64,000 nucleotides of DNA from Paralichthys olivaceus. Its lineage: Eukaryota > Chordata > Actinopteri > Pleuronectiformes > Paralichthyidae. Positions 1-12,879 of this stretch are shown here, one piece after another (the stretch's first letter is position 1; each line of letters starts with the position of its first letter). The DNA lies in the NCBI RefSeq assembly GCF_024713975.1, contig NC_091096.1, forward strand, positions 6,761,001 to 6,825,000. Direction: 5' to 3'. The notes beneath the pieces were generated by a model. That model saw only the letters and a program-made list of their open reading frames with translations, searched no databases and had not been told where the DNA came from. A program made the position numbers and the translations under genes.

Positions 1-3000
1 CCACTGGCCCTCTGGGACTCCAGGCCCTTAGACTGGGTCAGACCTGCTCCATGTGGACATGTAGATAGAGCTTTCACCAGCAGTACAACACCAGCACTCT
101 TTGTGTGTGTGTGTGAACATGGTGCAGTCAATAAATATATACAGTATGTGGTGCTGTTCAACAGAAAACATTTTTTTTTTAATGCAGGAAACTGTTTTGT
201 TGTGACTGTGGTAAGAAACAAACAGTCCTGGGAATAATGGAGAGGAACAAGAGGAACCAACTGCTCTGGGGTTACTGTTCCCTCAGCTGAGGGGATGGGG
301 TTGGATCACATTGGAAATTTTCAGTCAGGGTTTTCATGTCTCTCACATTTCAAATAAATGCTTGTGGCCCTGATGTAGACAGGGATGTTGCGATCAGAAG
401 GCATTTCCTCTTTTTCCTTTTTTGTGGGAATTTAGGGGTTTAGAAATACAACCATACACATAGAGAGTATTTCATAAACTAATTTCTGTATTTTTAGATT
501 TGAGTATATAAGTATTTTAAGTCAAAAATGTATATTTTATTTTATATACAAATATAAATTTAAATTCTGGCAATGCTTAGAAATTATTTCTAAAAATGTC
601 TGTGTGTTTTTTAAAGCTTTCATAAGAATAACTTACAGATCTAGAGAGGAATAAATAAACATACCTGCTTTTGTTCTGTTTCGCTCACAAACATTTGATG
701 ATTTAGTAATTACATAAAGAAACACAGTGATTCTAAAATAATCCAATAATGTAAAAAAATAAAACGTCTGATTCATTTTGCTGTTTGCTTGTATTCTGTC
801 AGCTCTGCACATATATTCAGCCATAAGGGGAGAAATAACACAAGCCATTTTTTTCACTGGTGCAGGACCAGCATGCATTGCAGCAACAGTCCTTTTTGAT
901 TGTGTGCTGGTTGTCACATTCTCCCGGTTGGATATACCTCTCTCTGTGGCCGCTGCTTTTACCAGGAACTCTGAGGTTCACAAAAATCCCAAACAAACAC
1001 GGGAGTTAGTGAAGCAGCTTTAAATGAACATTACACACAAAAGCAGATTATCTCTGAGGTGGAAACAAGCCTTGTATTTACATACATGTGAATGCTCATT
1101 TAAATGTTTTTGTAGATAATACCATGTATTGTTAGCAGCGTATTATGACTCTTGTACATACAGAAGAGATCAACACCAGATGATCAGGATCAAATGCTTG
1201 AGTACCGGCGTGGTATGTGGACATGTGTGTGTTTATGTTGCTGTGTGCACTCCCTAGCATGTGTTTGCTTTTGTGAGCACATTGTACAGTTTGTATGTGA
1301 TGCATATCTGGGAGTTGCATCATGTGTGTCTATGAAAGGCTGTTTGTGTGCGAATATCAGACTGTACGAGGGGGAAATCGTGTCTCTGCTGTAGGTGTGC
1401 TCGGCCGTGTGCCACTGCGGATAGGTAATCTGTCTTGCTGTATTGTTGCACTCTTGTGCGCCCAATCCCCTGTAAGCATGCAGTAGGCATCCTAATCTGC
1501 TCGGAGAATTACTAAACCAGCTCTAAGAAGCTCAATGCAGCAGTTTGTGGAAAAATAGTGAAGGGAAAGGGAGGAACTGGTGTTTTGGGGCCTTATCTCA
1601 AACCTGTTCCGTAATGGCCACACTTTCTATTTACTGTTAATTCCGCACCATATTTTTGTCATGATCATTTCTGACTCTCACCACATTTGTATTTTATATC
1701 GTATAGTGTAAACAAGCTCTTAGAGCGCTGGGGAATTTGTCTTTCCTATGCTGGTAGATATGTAAATTTAGAAAGTGCTGCTGGTGTGATCCTCAGCTCA
1801 GAGTATTGGATCACCCTCTCTTGATCTCATTAGGTGCAAATGACCCAGTTGGTATAAGCAGATTGCTGATGAGTTTGCCACCAGTGTACAAGGATGAGTG
1901 GGAGGCTGAGGATTGATTAAAGATGATGGTGAAGACCTATTCATAACATTTTATTTCTATTTATTAATTAAAACAAAAGCACACACGACAAGAAAATAAC
2001 TGAATGCCACTTAGAAGCGTGTCGACCCCCTCTGAGGCCCAAAAGTCCCCTCATGAAAACACTTTTAGATTCACTAGATCCACATTTTTATTTGGATCTG
2101 CGCCGAATTGCAGATAGATTTTTTTTCCTTTCTAGATCAATTAATTATTCTCAGGGGAATCAATGAAAATGTTGAAAACACACACGTAATCCATTCAGTA
2201 GTTTTTGTAGATTGTATATATTGTATCTTACTAACGAACAAACAACCCATCAAACAAAAAGACGAGTGTGAAAGCATAACCTGCTCGATGAAAGTAAAAA
2301 TTATTAATCTACATGATAAAGGAGAGAGGAACAGGTGGACTCCTCTGATCTGTGATGAATCAATAACCTGCTGTTTCTAGTTCATGCACATCAGTGAACA
2401 ACTCTGTCAATATAAATATGCTATGGATATGAATACTACTACATGTGTATTGATTCAAAACTAAATGATTAGAAATGACGTACAGCAAATATTTACTGTA
2501 CATTAAGGAAATTAAAGAAGGGGGGGGGAGACAGAAAGTTTGAGAGAGCAGTCGACTAACTTTAGTTCAATTCATGGGTCATATATTACTCAGCCTGAGC
2601 TGATTGTGTAACAGCGGGAGCTGTCCCCTCGTAGCATGTCTCACTAAATCAAGCTAAATTGTTATAAATAAATTATGTTGAATGACATTACAACTTATAA
2701 AAAAATCCACAGCCAGTATGTTGTTTAACATCTGCTCGTTTGAGGACAACATGTTGTATAACCCATGATGAACCCTCCTGGAGAGTAAAGCCTGCTGGTA
2801 CAAAACAAATATTATTTTTCTTTCTTTCTCTGTTTTCTTTATCGTTCTCTATTATCCCTGTATCTCACACTGATGAGTGTTCTCACTTCAGGCACGTGTT
2901 TGCTTGCATGCAGACATATAGGCACATGCAGACGTTCATTGTACACAAGCATATCCTGGCAGGAACTGAAGGCACCGCCAGTCCTGGAGGCACCGCCGGT

Positions 3001-4320
3001 GCTGCATAATAGCACACACAAAAAGCAGTTACCAGTATTATGAATATTAACCTTTTAACACAGTAAAATGGTAATTGTGTTTGGACAGCCCTGAAGGTAG
3101 TTGGTGTCACAGTTGAAGGTGTTTCAATTTTTCCTCCAAGGAGCAGATTTGCCATCCAGTGATGACTGGTGTATCCCAGGGCTATTTGAGATTCAAACAG
3201 ACAGTTGAACTGCTCGCACACCCACTTCTAACATGCAAATATAAAGGGAATGGCTCGCAGGCCCTCGGGGGGGAAGTGCACAAGGTAGCTATTAGAGAGA
3301 GAGAGAAAAAAGAATAGCAGATTACAGGGGGAAAACAGACACAACGAGAACAAGCCACATTCCTGTGCCAGTTAAATCTTTGCTGCAAAGACAATTGCTT
3401 CCTTTCAAAACCTGTCGATGTGAGTAAAGTGAAGCTGTACGTTCAAACCTGTGGTGGCCGACTCGTTGCCCCCTCAGAGAGCCAGCTGCTTAAGACATTA
3501 AGACCAACAAGCTAAATGCTGCAATGATTGATGGGCAGGTAACTGAGTTACAAGATTTTACCTGAAAAAAAAACAGATGGCAAAGAAAGCCAGTTGTTTT
3601 CACATGTATAAATCAGGAAAAACTGTTCACGACAAGGAATGATCTAAATCATCTTGTCCATCCAACCTGAAAGCGATCAACAGTTTCAATCATTATTTCA
3701 GAGGTTGACAGTGTTTTCTCTTCCGACTCAGGCTCACCTGTATCAAACCTATATGATCACGTGACCAGTTGGGTTTCTCGTCCGGTCAGAAATCTTTGTA
3801 TAGCTGCAGTATATCAGACATGACAATACATCATATCCTGCGTATGGCCACCACCCCAGGTCTTTAACAAAGAAAGACTTTGATGATGGCGTAGATCAAA
3901 CATATAGTCAGATCTCAAATAGCAGAGCTCAGTGCTCGGCTTTCAGCCTCAGGATTCTTTCTAAATGTCAACAAACCTGGTGACGTCTGTATCATTATTA
4001 CAATTTGGATCAATGGCCAAGGGCAAATCAATCCAAGTTAGAATAACTGCTTATCCTGTAAAGCTGTTGAATACCTTATTTAGAGTGTAGATACAACTGA
4101 GTCCCACATTTTGATTTGAGAGGAAACCAAATAAACCAACAACTCATCAAAGAAACTTGTACTTTTCATGATCTTGGTGTAAAATATATGATTAGACTGA
4201 TTATTTGACCGTCACCTGGACAGAAAGTATAAAGTTCTCTATTGTACGAAAGACAGAACCTCTTTCTGACCATCGACATTTTGAGCTTGTGCCATGTTCC
4301 TTCCTTGACCTCTATTTGTG
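1..4320. other. Gene-free stretch, left edge
   Basis: I see no supportable gene here. A short (GT)n run lies at 101-114, and an AATAAA at 130-135 on the plus strand could be the poly(A) signal of a plus-strand gene ending just outside the window, but nothing else supports that. Open frames are all below 115 codons, lack recognisable domains and overlap one another on both strands. An 8-base G run starts near 2521. The rest is AT-rich unique-looking sequence. Confidence 0.6.
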
Positions 4321-4331
4321 CACATGTTTGC

Positions 4332-4370
4332 GTGTGTGTGTGTGTTTGTGTGTGTGCACTTACTTGAAGT

Positions 4371-4464
<94 letters not shown>

Positions 4465-4556
4465 GAGTTGTTGCCTGCTCCCTGACCTCTCTCATGTAAA
4501 CATGGACACACTCTGGCGAGGTGCTGAATGGCGGTGATTATGAGAGAGCTCTGCGC

Positions 4557-4586
<30 letters not shown>
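4332..4586. repeat. Microsatellite cluster (GT)n, (GA)n, (CA)n
   Basis: Three simple repeats lie within 255 bases: an interrupted (GT)n at about 4332-4356, a nearly pure (GA)n at about 4374-4468, and a (CA)n at about 4556-4586. The GA tract is a roughly 95-base polypurine run, a sequence class able to form triplex DNA. All open frames across it are poly-Ser/Leu or Val/Cys translations of repeat DNA and are not genes. Confidence 0.95.
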
Positions 4587-4587
<1 letters not shown>

Positions 4588-4589
4588 GG

Positions 4590-7500
4590 AGCTCTGCCAA
4601 GCAGGGAAGACCTCTACAGAGCAAGGCTTCCCCTGGCTCACTGCCAACACTCCATTAACAGACAGAGGAGGAGAAGGAGGGAGAGAAGGAAGAAGGAAAA
4701 AGAGGGGGATAAGCAGTAGCATAGAGAAAGGAAAAGGATTGAATGGAGAAATGAAGGATGGAATAAACTTCTCAGTGTCTGTCTGTTCCTTTTTTAATCT
4801 GAGGATTAAAGCTGCGGTGATGGAATGAGAAAGTTAATGACTTAAACAAGATTAAAGTATAAATTTAAAAACTTGTAACTGTTTTCCATCACAGCTATTA
4901 CAAAAGTACAATGATGGGATTATACAATATAATGCCACTATGCGATCTGACAGATTTATTTCAAAACATGCCAGAGGGAGAAATGATGGTAATTCAAGAG
5001 ACATAGGCATAATTGTTCTCAATTAAAAACCAGTAGCTGTAGTTTTAAAAGTGTATGAAATGGAAATTGTTTATTTAGCCACATATGAATGGATTTTAAA
5101 AGCCATGTAAACCAAAACTGAAAGAAAGACCTCCAACAGATTCACTGTGATAAATGTTCCAGACAAATTGACATTATTGGTGTTGGTTTGATGGAGTTGA
5201 AACGTATTTCCTGGAGTTTTATTTGTCCAGTGTCATGGACGTAAAGAAGACGAAAAGAAAAACTCATCAAATTGTATTTTAGCTATTTGATTGTATTTTT
5301 TTGCAGGGTATCAGTTATCTGCAACATCATCTGAGGAGTCACACTGGCAGCATTAAGGGAAATAATCTAATAAGAAAAATTAGGAAAAATAAAGCAATGC
5401 TACACGAAGCAATAATGCAACAACCACAACAAATCAGTCATTTAGAAAATAAAAAATCCTCGGAGCATGAGAGGAGCTGAGAGTGTCGCGCTTTGAAGGA
5501 GCATAGACAAAGGTCTCTGTCCGGGTCACGTTGTTTGCCAGGTCATGCTTTTCCTGTCCTTTGCCCGTCTGGCCTGTTATCAGAGAGTGGCTCAGCTGAC
5601 TGCAGATGACCATGTGTTGACCCCTGCAACCTCCAATCAAAACCATGTGAGGGCTGAATTTGCCCCAGAGTTGGCTACTGACATGTTCTTCCCCCTGCTC
5701 CGTGAACACAAGACTACGTTATGTGTCCTTTAAAAAAAAAGCTGAGAGGATGTGGAAGCAGAGACCTCTGACTGGGGGACACTTCAGGTCATGGTCTTAT
5801 CCAGAGACAGTAGATAATTGACAGGAACTGTGAGTCCTATTGGGTCTTACACACAGCTCTGTCATTTCTGCAGCCACTTCTGAGCCACTTAGATCGTTTC
5901 ATGCTGCCTTGCCATAAGATATGAACTTTAAATCTTTGACATTTTGTCAAAATTCAAATAAAGTTCAATTTGGATTCAATCAATAAGCTGGAAACAGCAG
6001 CTAAAAATTTAAATCCTAGCATGTATTTAAGATTTGTCTGAAAAGTGTTCAAGATTAAGTCTAAGAAAATAAGAATCAAACTATAAAAAACCTGAGGTGT
6101 GAATATCTTTTGTAAAATTGTATCACTCCAGGTCACTGAATGCCTCAAATCCTTATACAAGTGTTTTCTCCACAGGTGAAAAGAGATAAATAGCCTTGAA
6201 CATTAGCAACATCAAATATGACTCACAAGCATCTAATGAGATTTCATTAAAAAAGAATCCAGCTCTTCCAGTTGTGTTTGTATAAAGTCGCTGCAGAAGA
6301 AGATTCATTAATAACGAATGTGCCGTCTGTAATGTTGCCGGTGAAATGATTTCCAAGCTGTCGTGTGAAGCTGCAGCTCTGCACAATCAGTCGGTGTATC
6401 TTTATTTTTGTAGCGGTTCATGTTGCGGCATATTGTGAATGGTCTCACTGAATTCAACTGGGAATTACAGATCAATATGGAAATTCAGCCGTGGTTTTGC
6501 AGGCACAGAGATCTACTATGTTGTCAAGCAGTGTGGTTTGTTGAAACAGTTGTGTGTTGTTACACTGTGTTCACTCCCCTCAGCATCACATCTGAGTTGA
6601 TTTCTCAGGAGGGTGTCGACTGCAAGCACAATGAAACTGACTCAGGAACCACAGCACATGACAAACAAGGAATAGAGCATTCTGCTTATTGGGGGATAGT
6701 TTTGTTAATGCATGTGTGGACTGTAACAATCACACACAAATCCACTTATAGTTGTTGTCTGTTACCTGAACTAGGTTGAAAGACAAGAGGAAATACTGAA
6801 AACGTGTTTAAGGATAAAGATGAGCAGACCTCTGATAGATAAATCCTGTCCACCTTATTCTAAAGCACATTTTGGAGACTGGCTGGTACATCATGTTGCT
6901 TGTTCTCACTTGACTGGATTCAGAAATGTTATAGCCACAGTGAAAGCACAGTTGTGACAAACACAATATCAGACCAGCAGGCAGCTGCAGCAGGAAACAG
7001 GGATTCACAAATTATCACCATAATGCACATTGTTGATTGTGAATACATCTTATTGGGTATTTTCTCTTTCAGGGCACTGATCATGGCATCATCACTTGAA
7101 TACCATCATCTTTCCTCATTGGCACTGCACTTTCTATTCCACAGTTCACTTATGGCCCTAAATGCCACGTTCTTCCATTTTTATTTCACTCCCATACAAA
7201 ACCTGCAGCTCACTCCATTACACTGGAAACTCATAGGAAGCTGCTCTTCATCGTCTTCATTTAAACGGCACTTCATCACGTTTTCTCACTTATCAGGGAA
7301 CTATCCCGGTTTCTTCCTGTGGAAGTGGCACCCAGGAGGACGCTTCCTCCAAGACTGCCACATATAGACGCACGCTTTAGGGTACTTTATCTTGATTTAC
7401 CCACAACTACGTCATCCATTACTGAACTTTGTTATGTTTCCTCCTCTGTGCAGCTGCAGTGGAAGGTATTCGATCATATTGTCTCAGCACATTAAATGAC

Positions 7501-8455
7501 ACTTTCACAGAATATACATTTCATCAATAATTCAAATGTAGCATCTTGGTCATAAACCTTAAAAATGTCTCTTGTTTACTATAACATCAGGGGCGTTATG
7601 TGCTGTTTGGGGTAAAGAGAGACTTTTTTCACTTTCTGAAATTGAAAAAAAAATACAGCTCTGGCTCTTTCTTTGGTTCACTGAACGCCACGCCTGCTAT
7701 AAGAGCCTCGTGTGAGTGTGAATGGATTCAAAGCTTAATTTTCTTTGATGCTGCCAAGCTGCACTGACAGACTGCAAAATGGAATTTGACCTATGTAACG
7801 TCCTTTTTAATCAGCGGTAATTGACACAGATAGACCTTCATAATAATCGTATGTGCCCTTGCTGAGACCTTTTCATTGCTCTGCCTCTACGACTCCCACC
7901 AATAGATTGGCTAAATAAATTCCCATATTCCAAAGAGAAAAAGTCTCCAGGTCTGTAACTCATGAAACAACTCACTGTTTGCAATGATCTTTAACAGAAT
8001 AATAAACTGACCAGATTATGTCCTTTTACATTTCAGTTAACCTTTGTAGACTAAACTTCAGGCCTCTTTTTCCGTTGGCTCTACACAGTTATGAGACAAG
8101 TTTGCTCCACTCGTTGGTTCAATTAATATACAGTAACCGGTTTCTCCTTTTACCCTCCGTCCTCCTCCCTCCCCTGCTGAGGGGAAAAATGTGTCTCATT
8201 CCAATTTAATGCATGGCCAATCCCCACCTCGACAGAGCAGTAATTAAAATCCACACGCAAACCCTCATTCATCAGTAGAGATGACAGAAAGAGAAAGAGA
8301 GAGGGGGGGGGGGGGCTCCATCTCTTTACCCTTGGATTTAGGAATCCAAACTGTAAAGCAGGATGAAGAGAGGGAGGACGGTCGAGTTTTACTTGTTTTA
8401 AACACATGTGATATATGTCTTCAGACATCATGCGTTACTAAACATTGACATCCCT
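4590..8455. other. Gene-free stretch
   Basis: No gene is supported. The longest open frame (155 codons, 6900-7367, plus) has no recognisable domain, no splice context and ordinary AT-rich composition, so I treat it as chance. Short patches such as 7690-7900 and 8170-8280 contain homeodomain-like TAATTA/ATGCAT cores and could be conserved non-coding DNA, but only alignment to other fish could show that. A 13-base G run ends near 8315. Confidence 0.55.
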
Positions 8456-8460
8456 ATAAT

Positions 8461-8505
8461 GTGTGTGTGTGTGTGTGTGTGTGTCTGCGTGTGTGTGTGT
8501 GTGTG
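8461..8505. repeat. (GT)n microsatellite
   Basis: A GT dinucleotide tract with a single interruption (CTGC) in the middle. It lies about 200 bases before a long (CA)n tract, its reverse complement. Confidence 0.95.
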
Positions 8506-8702
8506 CAACATGTTACATTCCTCCAAATAATTAGCTCCCACTCTGCAGAACCTGCAGCGACTTCATCTTATTAGCACCCACCAGTTTAAGCCCTGCCCCC
8601 AGAATTAGTAATTTTTTCTCCTTCCTTATTACAGATCCCCCACCTGGTGCACCCCATGGCAGATTTGCTGTTTGACAGCAGTCCTGCTGTGCTCTCTGGC
8701 TT

Positions 8703-8803
<101 letters not shown>

Positions 8804-9008
8804 ATTGCATGACCATGACCCTCAGAGAGCCCCATGCGTGTTCACAATGTCCTTCGGAGCGCAGGAACACCAGAGGGGTTCTGGGAGGTTGATGGGTGTG
8901 TGTGTCATTGTTTGCTGTCTGTGATTACGCATGTTGCCACCCGGCAGCTGTTTGCATGTTTATCCTTCTGTCCATCCACACGCGGCCGGGCCTTGTCTGG
9001 TGCCGCGC

Positions 9009-9021
9009 TGACGTCACGTCA
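9009..9021. promoter_or_regulatory. Candidate double CRE (CREB/ATF) site
   Basis: A perfect palindromic CRE, TGACGTCA, is at 9009-9016, immediately overlapped by a second half site giving TGACGTCACGTCA. It sits in a locally CpG-rich patch (about 8980-9025) within otherwise CpG-poor DNA. That combination is typical of a regulated promoter or enhancer. No exon is recognisable next to it, so its target is unknown. Confidence 0.35.
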
Positions 9022-9789
9022 CTCTTGGGCTCAGTTACATCTTTTTCAAAAATGCACAATAGAACAATGTTTTTCATGCTGTGCCTGACAAGTCTTTTTT
9101 GTTGCAGGAAGGAGGGCTGTGAAATCATTCAGTGTGCATGTAGCGTTTGAAGATTCAAAATGGGAAACGGGTCGTTTCTGTCCCTGCACATCATCCCATT
9201 TCTCATCAGCACCATTTTTTTAAAATCAACCGAGGATACAATTTTCAAAAGAGAGAAAAACGAAGCATTTTCAGCTTTAACAGTAGAATAACGTCTTTCT
9301 CTTCACTCCTATCTCAGTGATGGTGGCATATGTCCAAGGCCTCTTCCACCCCCTCCTCAGCCCCTTGTCACCCCCCAGCCTTCTCTCTGTCTGCTTTTTT
9401 TCCCTCCCTATCCTGCAGTGGACTGCACTTGAGCTTGAATGGCCAGAGCAGGACAGGCAGCTGCCTGCATGGGTCCTGCGCTCCAGAGAGCGGGAGGGGT
9501 GGGAGAGAGGGGTGCACAGACTTTAATGAGATGCACAGTTTCAATGGCCACTCTCTCTGAAGAGGGCAAGAAGAAAAGGACTCTCTCTCTCTTTCTCTCC
9601 ACTCCCCTCTCCTCTGTGCCCCTTCCTCCAGCTCCCTCTCTCCCTCTCTCTCCTGCCCTCCTCCCCAGCTGGCGAAGGGCTTTTGTTAGGCGCCAGATGA
9701 TACCCCAGATGCCCCAGCCCAGCCGCTCCTTTCAGCTACATTCACCAGCCTCCCCTCGGGTCAGAGGTCACCACCGGGCATCTGAATTG

Positions 9790-9854
9790 GTCTCCGTGGC
9801 AACAGTGGTCATGGCGGTTGAGAGTGGCAGAGGCTTTTTGTCGTCGCCTGGTTG
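9790..9854. promoter_or_regulatory. Candidate RFX (X-box) element
   Basis: GTCTCCGTGGCAAC at 9790-9803 fits the bipartite RFX X-box pattern (GTNNCC, short spacer, GGYAAC). A second half-site-like GGTTGCCAT lies at about 9850, some 55 bases away. The surrounding 9660-9860 is GC-rich and free of simple repeats. RFX proteins drive ciliary and some neuronal genes; the target here is unknown. The open frame through it (9439-9873) is Ser/Pro-rich low complexity and I do not call it a gene. Confidence 0.35.
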
Positions 9855-9874
9855 CCATATAGACAGAGTTTGAT

Positions 9875-12425
9875 TAATCAGATTCAGTCACAGAGAAAAG
9901 TGATGTTTGATTTATGCAGAAAATGACCAGTAGAGTTGTGACACTGCAAACAGAAGTGTTAAGTTATTATTTAATGTAGAAAATAATTGAGATGGCAGCA
10001 GTGAAAAGTCCAAAATACACAGAGGAAACAGTATTTTGGAGATTTGCTCATGTTCACTTCTCCTCCAGCCTTTTTGCTTCTGAGCATCCTGCAGTTCACT
10101 GCTGCTGCTGCTGCTTCAGCCCTCTGCTGGGCAAACACACGTCACTGCATCTTCACCAGTCCAGAACCAATACACTGTGCAAATCTATTAATGCACATTA
10201 AAGCCCTGTTTGAATGTTTGGACACATTCTGAGTGATGCTGCTTAATTCAGTTTGACTCAGTCCATATGTTTTTATTGCTGACAGATAAAGACAATTTTA
10301 AATTGTGCATTTCACACTGAAATATTCCAGCTGAGAAAAGAAGGGATAATGTATCATCAATAAAACATACAAATGTTATATCACTACTTTTCAAAACAAC
10401 TGTGCTTTTAAGATCTGCAGCTGGTATGAATCTGGATAAAATGAGTAAAGAGTGTTACAGTAAGTCAACAGAGAGCAGCAGAGGTGGGCGGCGATGTCAG
10501 AAGAGGTAAAAGGGTGACGAGGGGACAGAAGAGGGAGGAAGGAGCGCAGGGGGCAAAGGCTGAATATCTATTTTTAACCCACACTGCAACTTTTTCTAAA
10601 TGCAAACAAGTGGTGCCATGATGCTACTGACAATAGAGTTTTCTTGATAAGAGAGTCAGTGTGCAGGATATCCAGGACCCGGTGAAGCCCTGAAAGAGTA
10701 CTACATATACTACCTTATAAATATATATATGATATATATTTGAAGCTTGTTACTTTTTTAAAAATTCTTAAGGTGTCTTTCAAGGCCTCATGTAATTTAA
10801 ATCGTTGCGGGCCTCCTCCGCTCTATCTCTGGGCTCCCTCCTGCTTTGCAGCCTGTGTTGGTCACGCTGTCCAAACAGATCAAAGGTCACACGATAAGGA
10901 GAGGGCGAACACTGGGACTCATTCAGCAGCCCGGACCAATGGCGTACAACACATGGGCAACGAGAAACAGAGAGAAAAAAGAAAGAGAGAAAGGGAAAGA
11001 GACGAGTTTGGGCCCCAGTGTGTGTCTTGACAAGCCCTTAGAGAATTCTGGGAGAGTCTTTTCTTTAGAGGGGGACATAGAGGAGCTTTACATGACGATG
11101 ATTTGTGACATACATACAGACAGTTTTATTGGATGAACAGTATATTGGTTTGCATTTGCAAGTCAGAGTTTGTTGTCCACTGGCTTTAAGCTCACAGGTA
11201 AACAGCTACTGTGTTGGTTCAGCCTGTGGCTCTGACACCTCCCTTAAGCCATCACACCCTCAGATAACAAAGCTGATCAACAGTGGCTAACTGCACGGGG
11301 GAGCATGACCCTGCCCTTCCCCTTGCCACACGCAAACTGTAGAAACTACAAATGAAACTGCACAGCTTGGAGGAGAAACTAGTAACTCTTCTTACAGAAG
11401 GAAAATTACACTCAGTTGCCATTAAATTTGCCTGTAAAACCAAATAACCAAGTCATGAAAGTTGTGTTTGGTTGAGAAGTGTTAATTTGAGCTTGATGAT
11501 TGTTTTGGAGACTGTAGCGTGTTGCTTTGTTCACCCTATTTACAGTGGATCAATGAGGGAAGTCAAACAGTTAGTTGGAGCTGATTTTCCAAGTATGTGC
11601 ATTTATCCGTCACATGTATGTTGGAAAGTTGCACAGAAGCTTATTCTTTAGTATCAGTGAAATTTGTGATTTATATGCAAAATACAATGTGTTCATTCAT
11701 TAGATCAGCGAACCACTGAAGACGTTTGATGTCTTAGATAAGTTGCAACTCATGTCTCCATAAATATCAATGATCAATATCTATTTTTAATATGGTTGAA
11801 CACATTTCATATCACCCACAGAGACATAATAATGTTATACTTTGCCTGTCTGAGAGAAAACTGTAAAATTATCCCCCTTAGCTAAAACATCCATTTAAAA
11901 ACACAGTGAACTCCTTTAGAATTTTTTTCTCTTCAATCTCATTTTTCAGCCACATTACAAACGTCAATATAGTTATGCAGGTGTCTCTGAAAGCCAAACA
12001 GCAGACAGTGAGGATCCAGATTTAGCCGATGCCTCAAAGATGTAAACATTAAAAAAAGAAAAGCCTGATTGTGGCAGCGGTGACTTGAAGGACAGCCTGA
12101 CTTTTGTGTGCCACTGGTTTTCCCTTCTCCCACAAAAAACCCCGTCAACGCTGCTATTCAGGGTATCACAGCTACTATTCCTGATTAGCTGGAGCATCTC
12201 ATCAATAGGCCTGACTGTTTGCTCTGGCCTTTGGACAAGCAGCCCTTTCTACTCTGCGTCACTCCTTACTGCTTAATGGCTGGAACAGCTCGGAGAAGAG
12301 TTAATTATTGCAGAGCACATGGCTGGCATACAGGGCATGGTGCAGTTCAACAAGAATGAATGTGTCACAAGACGCCCTGCACTTTAACACGTGATGAGTA
12401 AAGAGATGTGGTATTGCAGTATATG
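9875..12425. other. Gene-free stretch
   Basis: No gene is supported. A patch at about 10,850-10,950 has an ATCAAAGGTCA motif (overlapping TCF/LEF and nuclear-receptor half-site patterns) and a CCAAT box (GGACCAATGG) within about 60 bases, which could be regulatory. The remainder is AT-rich with short random frames. Confidence 0.5.
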
Positions 12426-12428
12426 CAT

Positions 12429-12553
12429 GTGTGTGTGTGTGTGTGTGTGTATACACAATTAACTGATTTTGATTTTTTTTTTATCCCATATGATTCATGT
12501 ATGGGTAAATATGTAAACACACCTTAGTTTTTACATGGCGAATAATAAAAGAT

Positions 12554-12605
<52 letters not shown>
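12429..12605. repeat. (GT)n and inverted (CA)n microsatellite pair
   Basis: A (GT)n tract at about 12,429-12,450 is followed about 105 bases later by a (CA)n tract at about 12,556-12,605. The intervening sequence is AT-rich. Confidence 0.95.
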
Positions 12606-12607
<2 letters not shown>

Positions 12608-12879
12608 CATAATTCCACATCTCCTTACTCGTCACGTGTTATAGTGCACACACACCTTGAATTGGAGGCTGTGTGTGAGGCTGCAGGGATTAGATGAGTA
12701 CACCTGCAGGACCACAGGGAGTAGCCATGACAGTCATTGATCTGATCTCATCAAAAATACATCAAGATGTTTCCCTCCAGACATCTGCCATGAAATATTA
12801 ACCAAATTGAGTATCGAGAAAGCAGCCGTAAACAAGCATCAGCAGCTTTTTCTTCAAAAATATCTGGAGGCTTTTCATC

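Noticed and set aside
4166..4722. Open frames of 63-114 codons on both strands
   Set aside because: They are translations of (GA)n and (CA)n repeats with no domain.
6900..7367. 155-codon plus-strand frame
   Set aside because: No recognisable domain, no supporting splice or promoter context and AT-rich; expected by chance over this length.
9439..9873. 144-codon plus-strand frame
   Set aside because: Ser/Pro/Arg-rich low complexity in a GC-rich patch, with two other overlapping frames also open.
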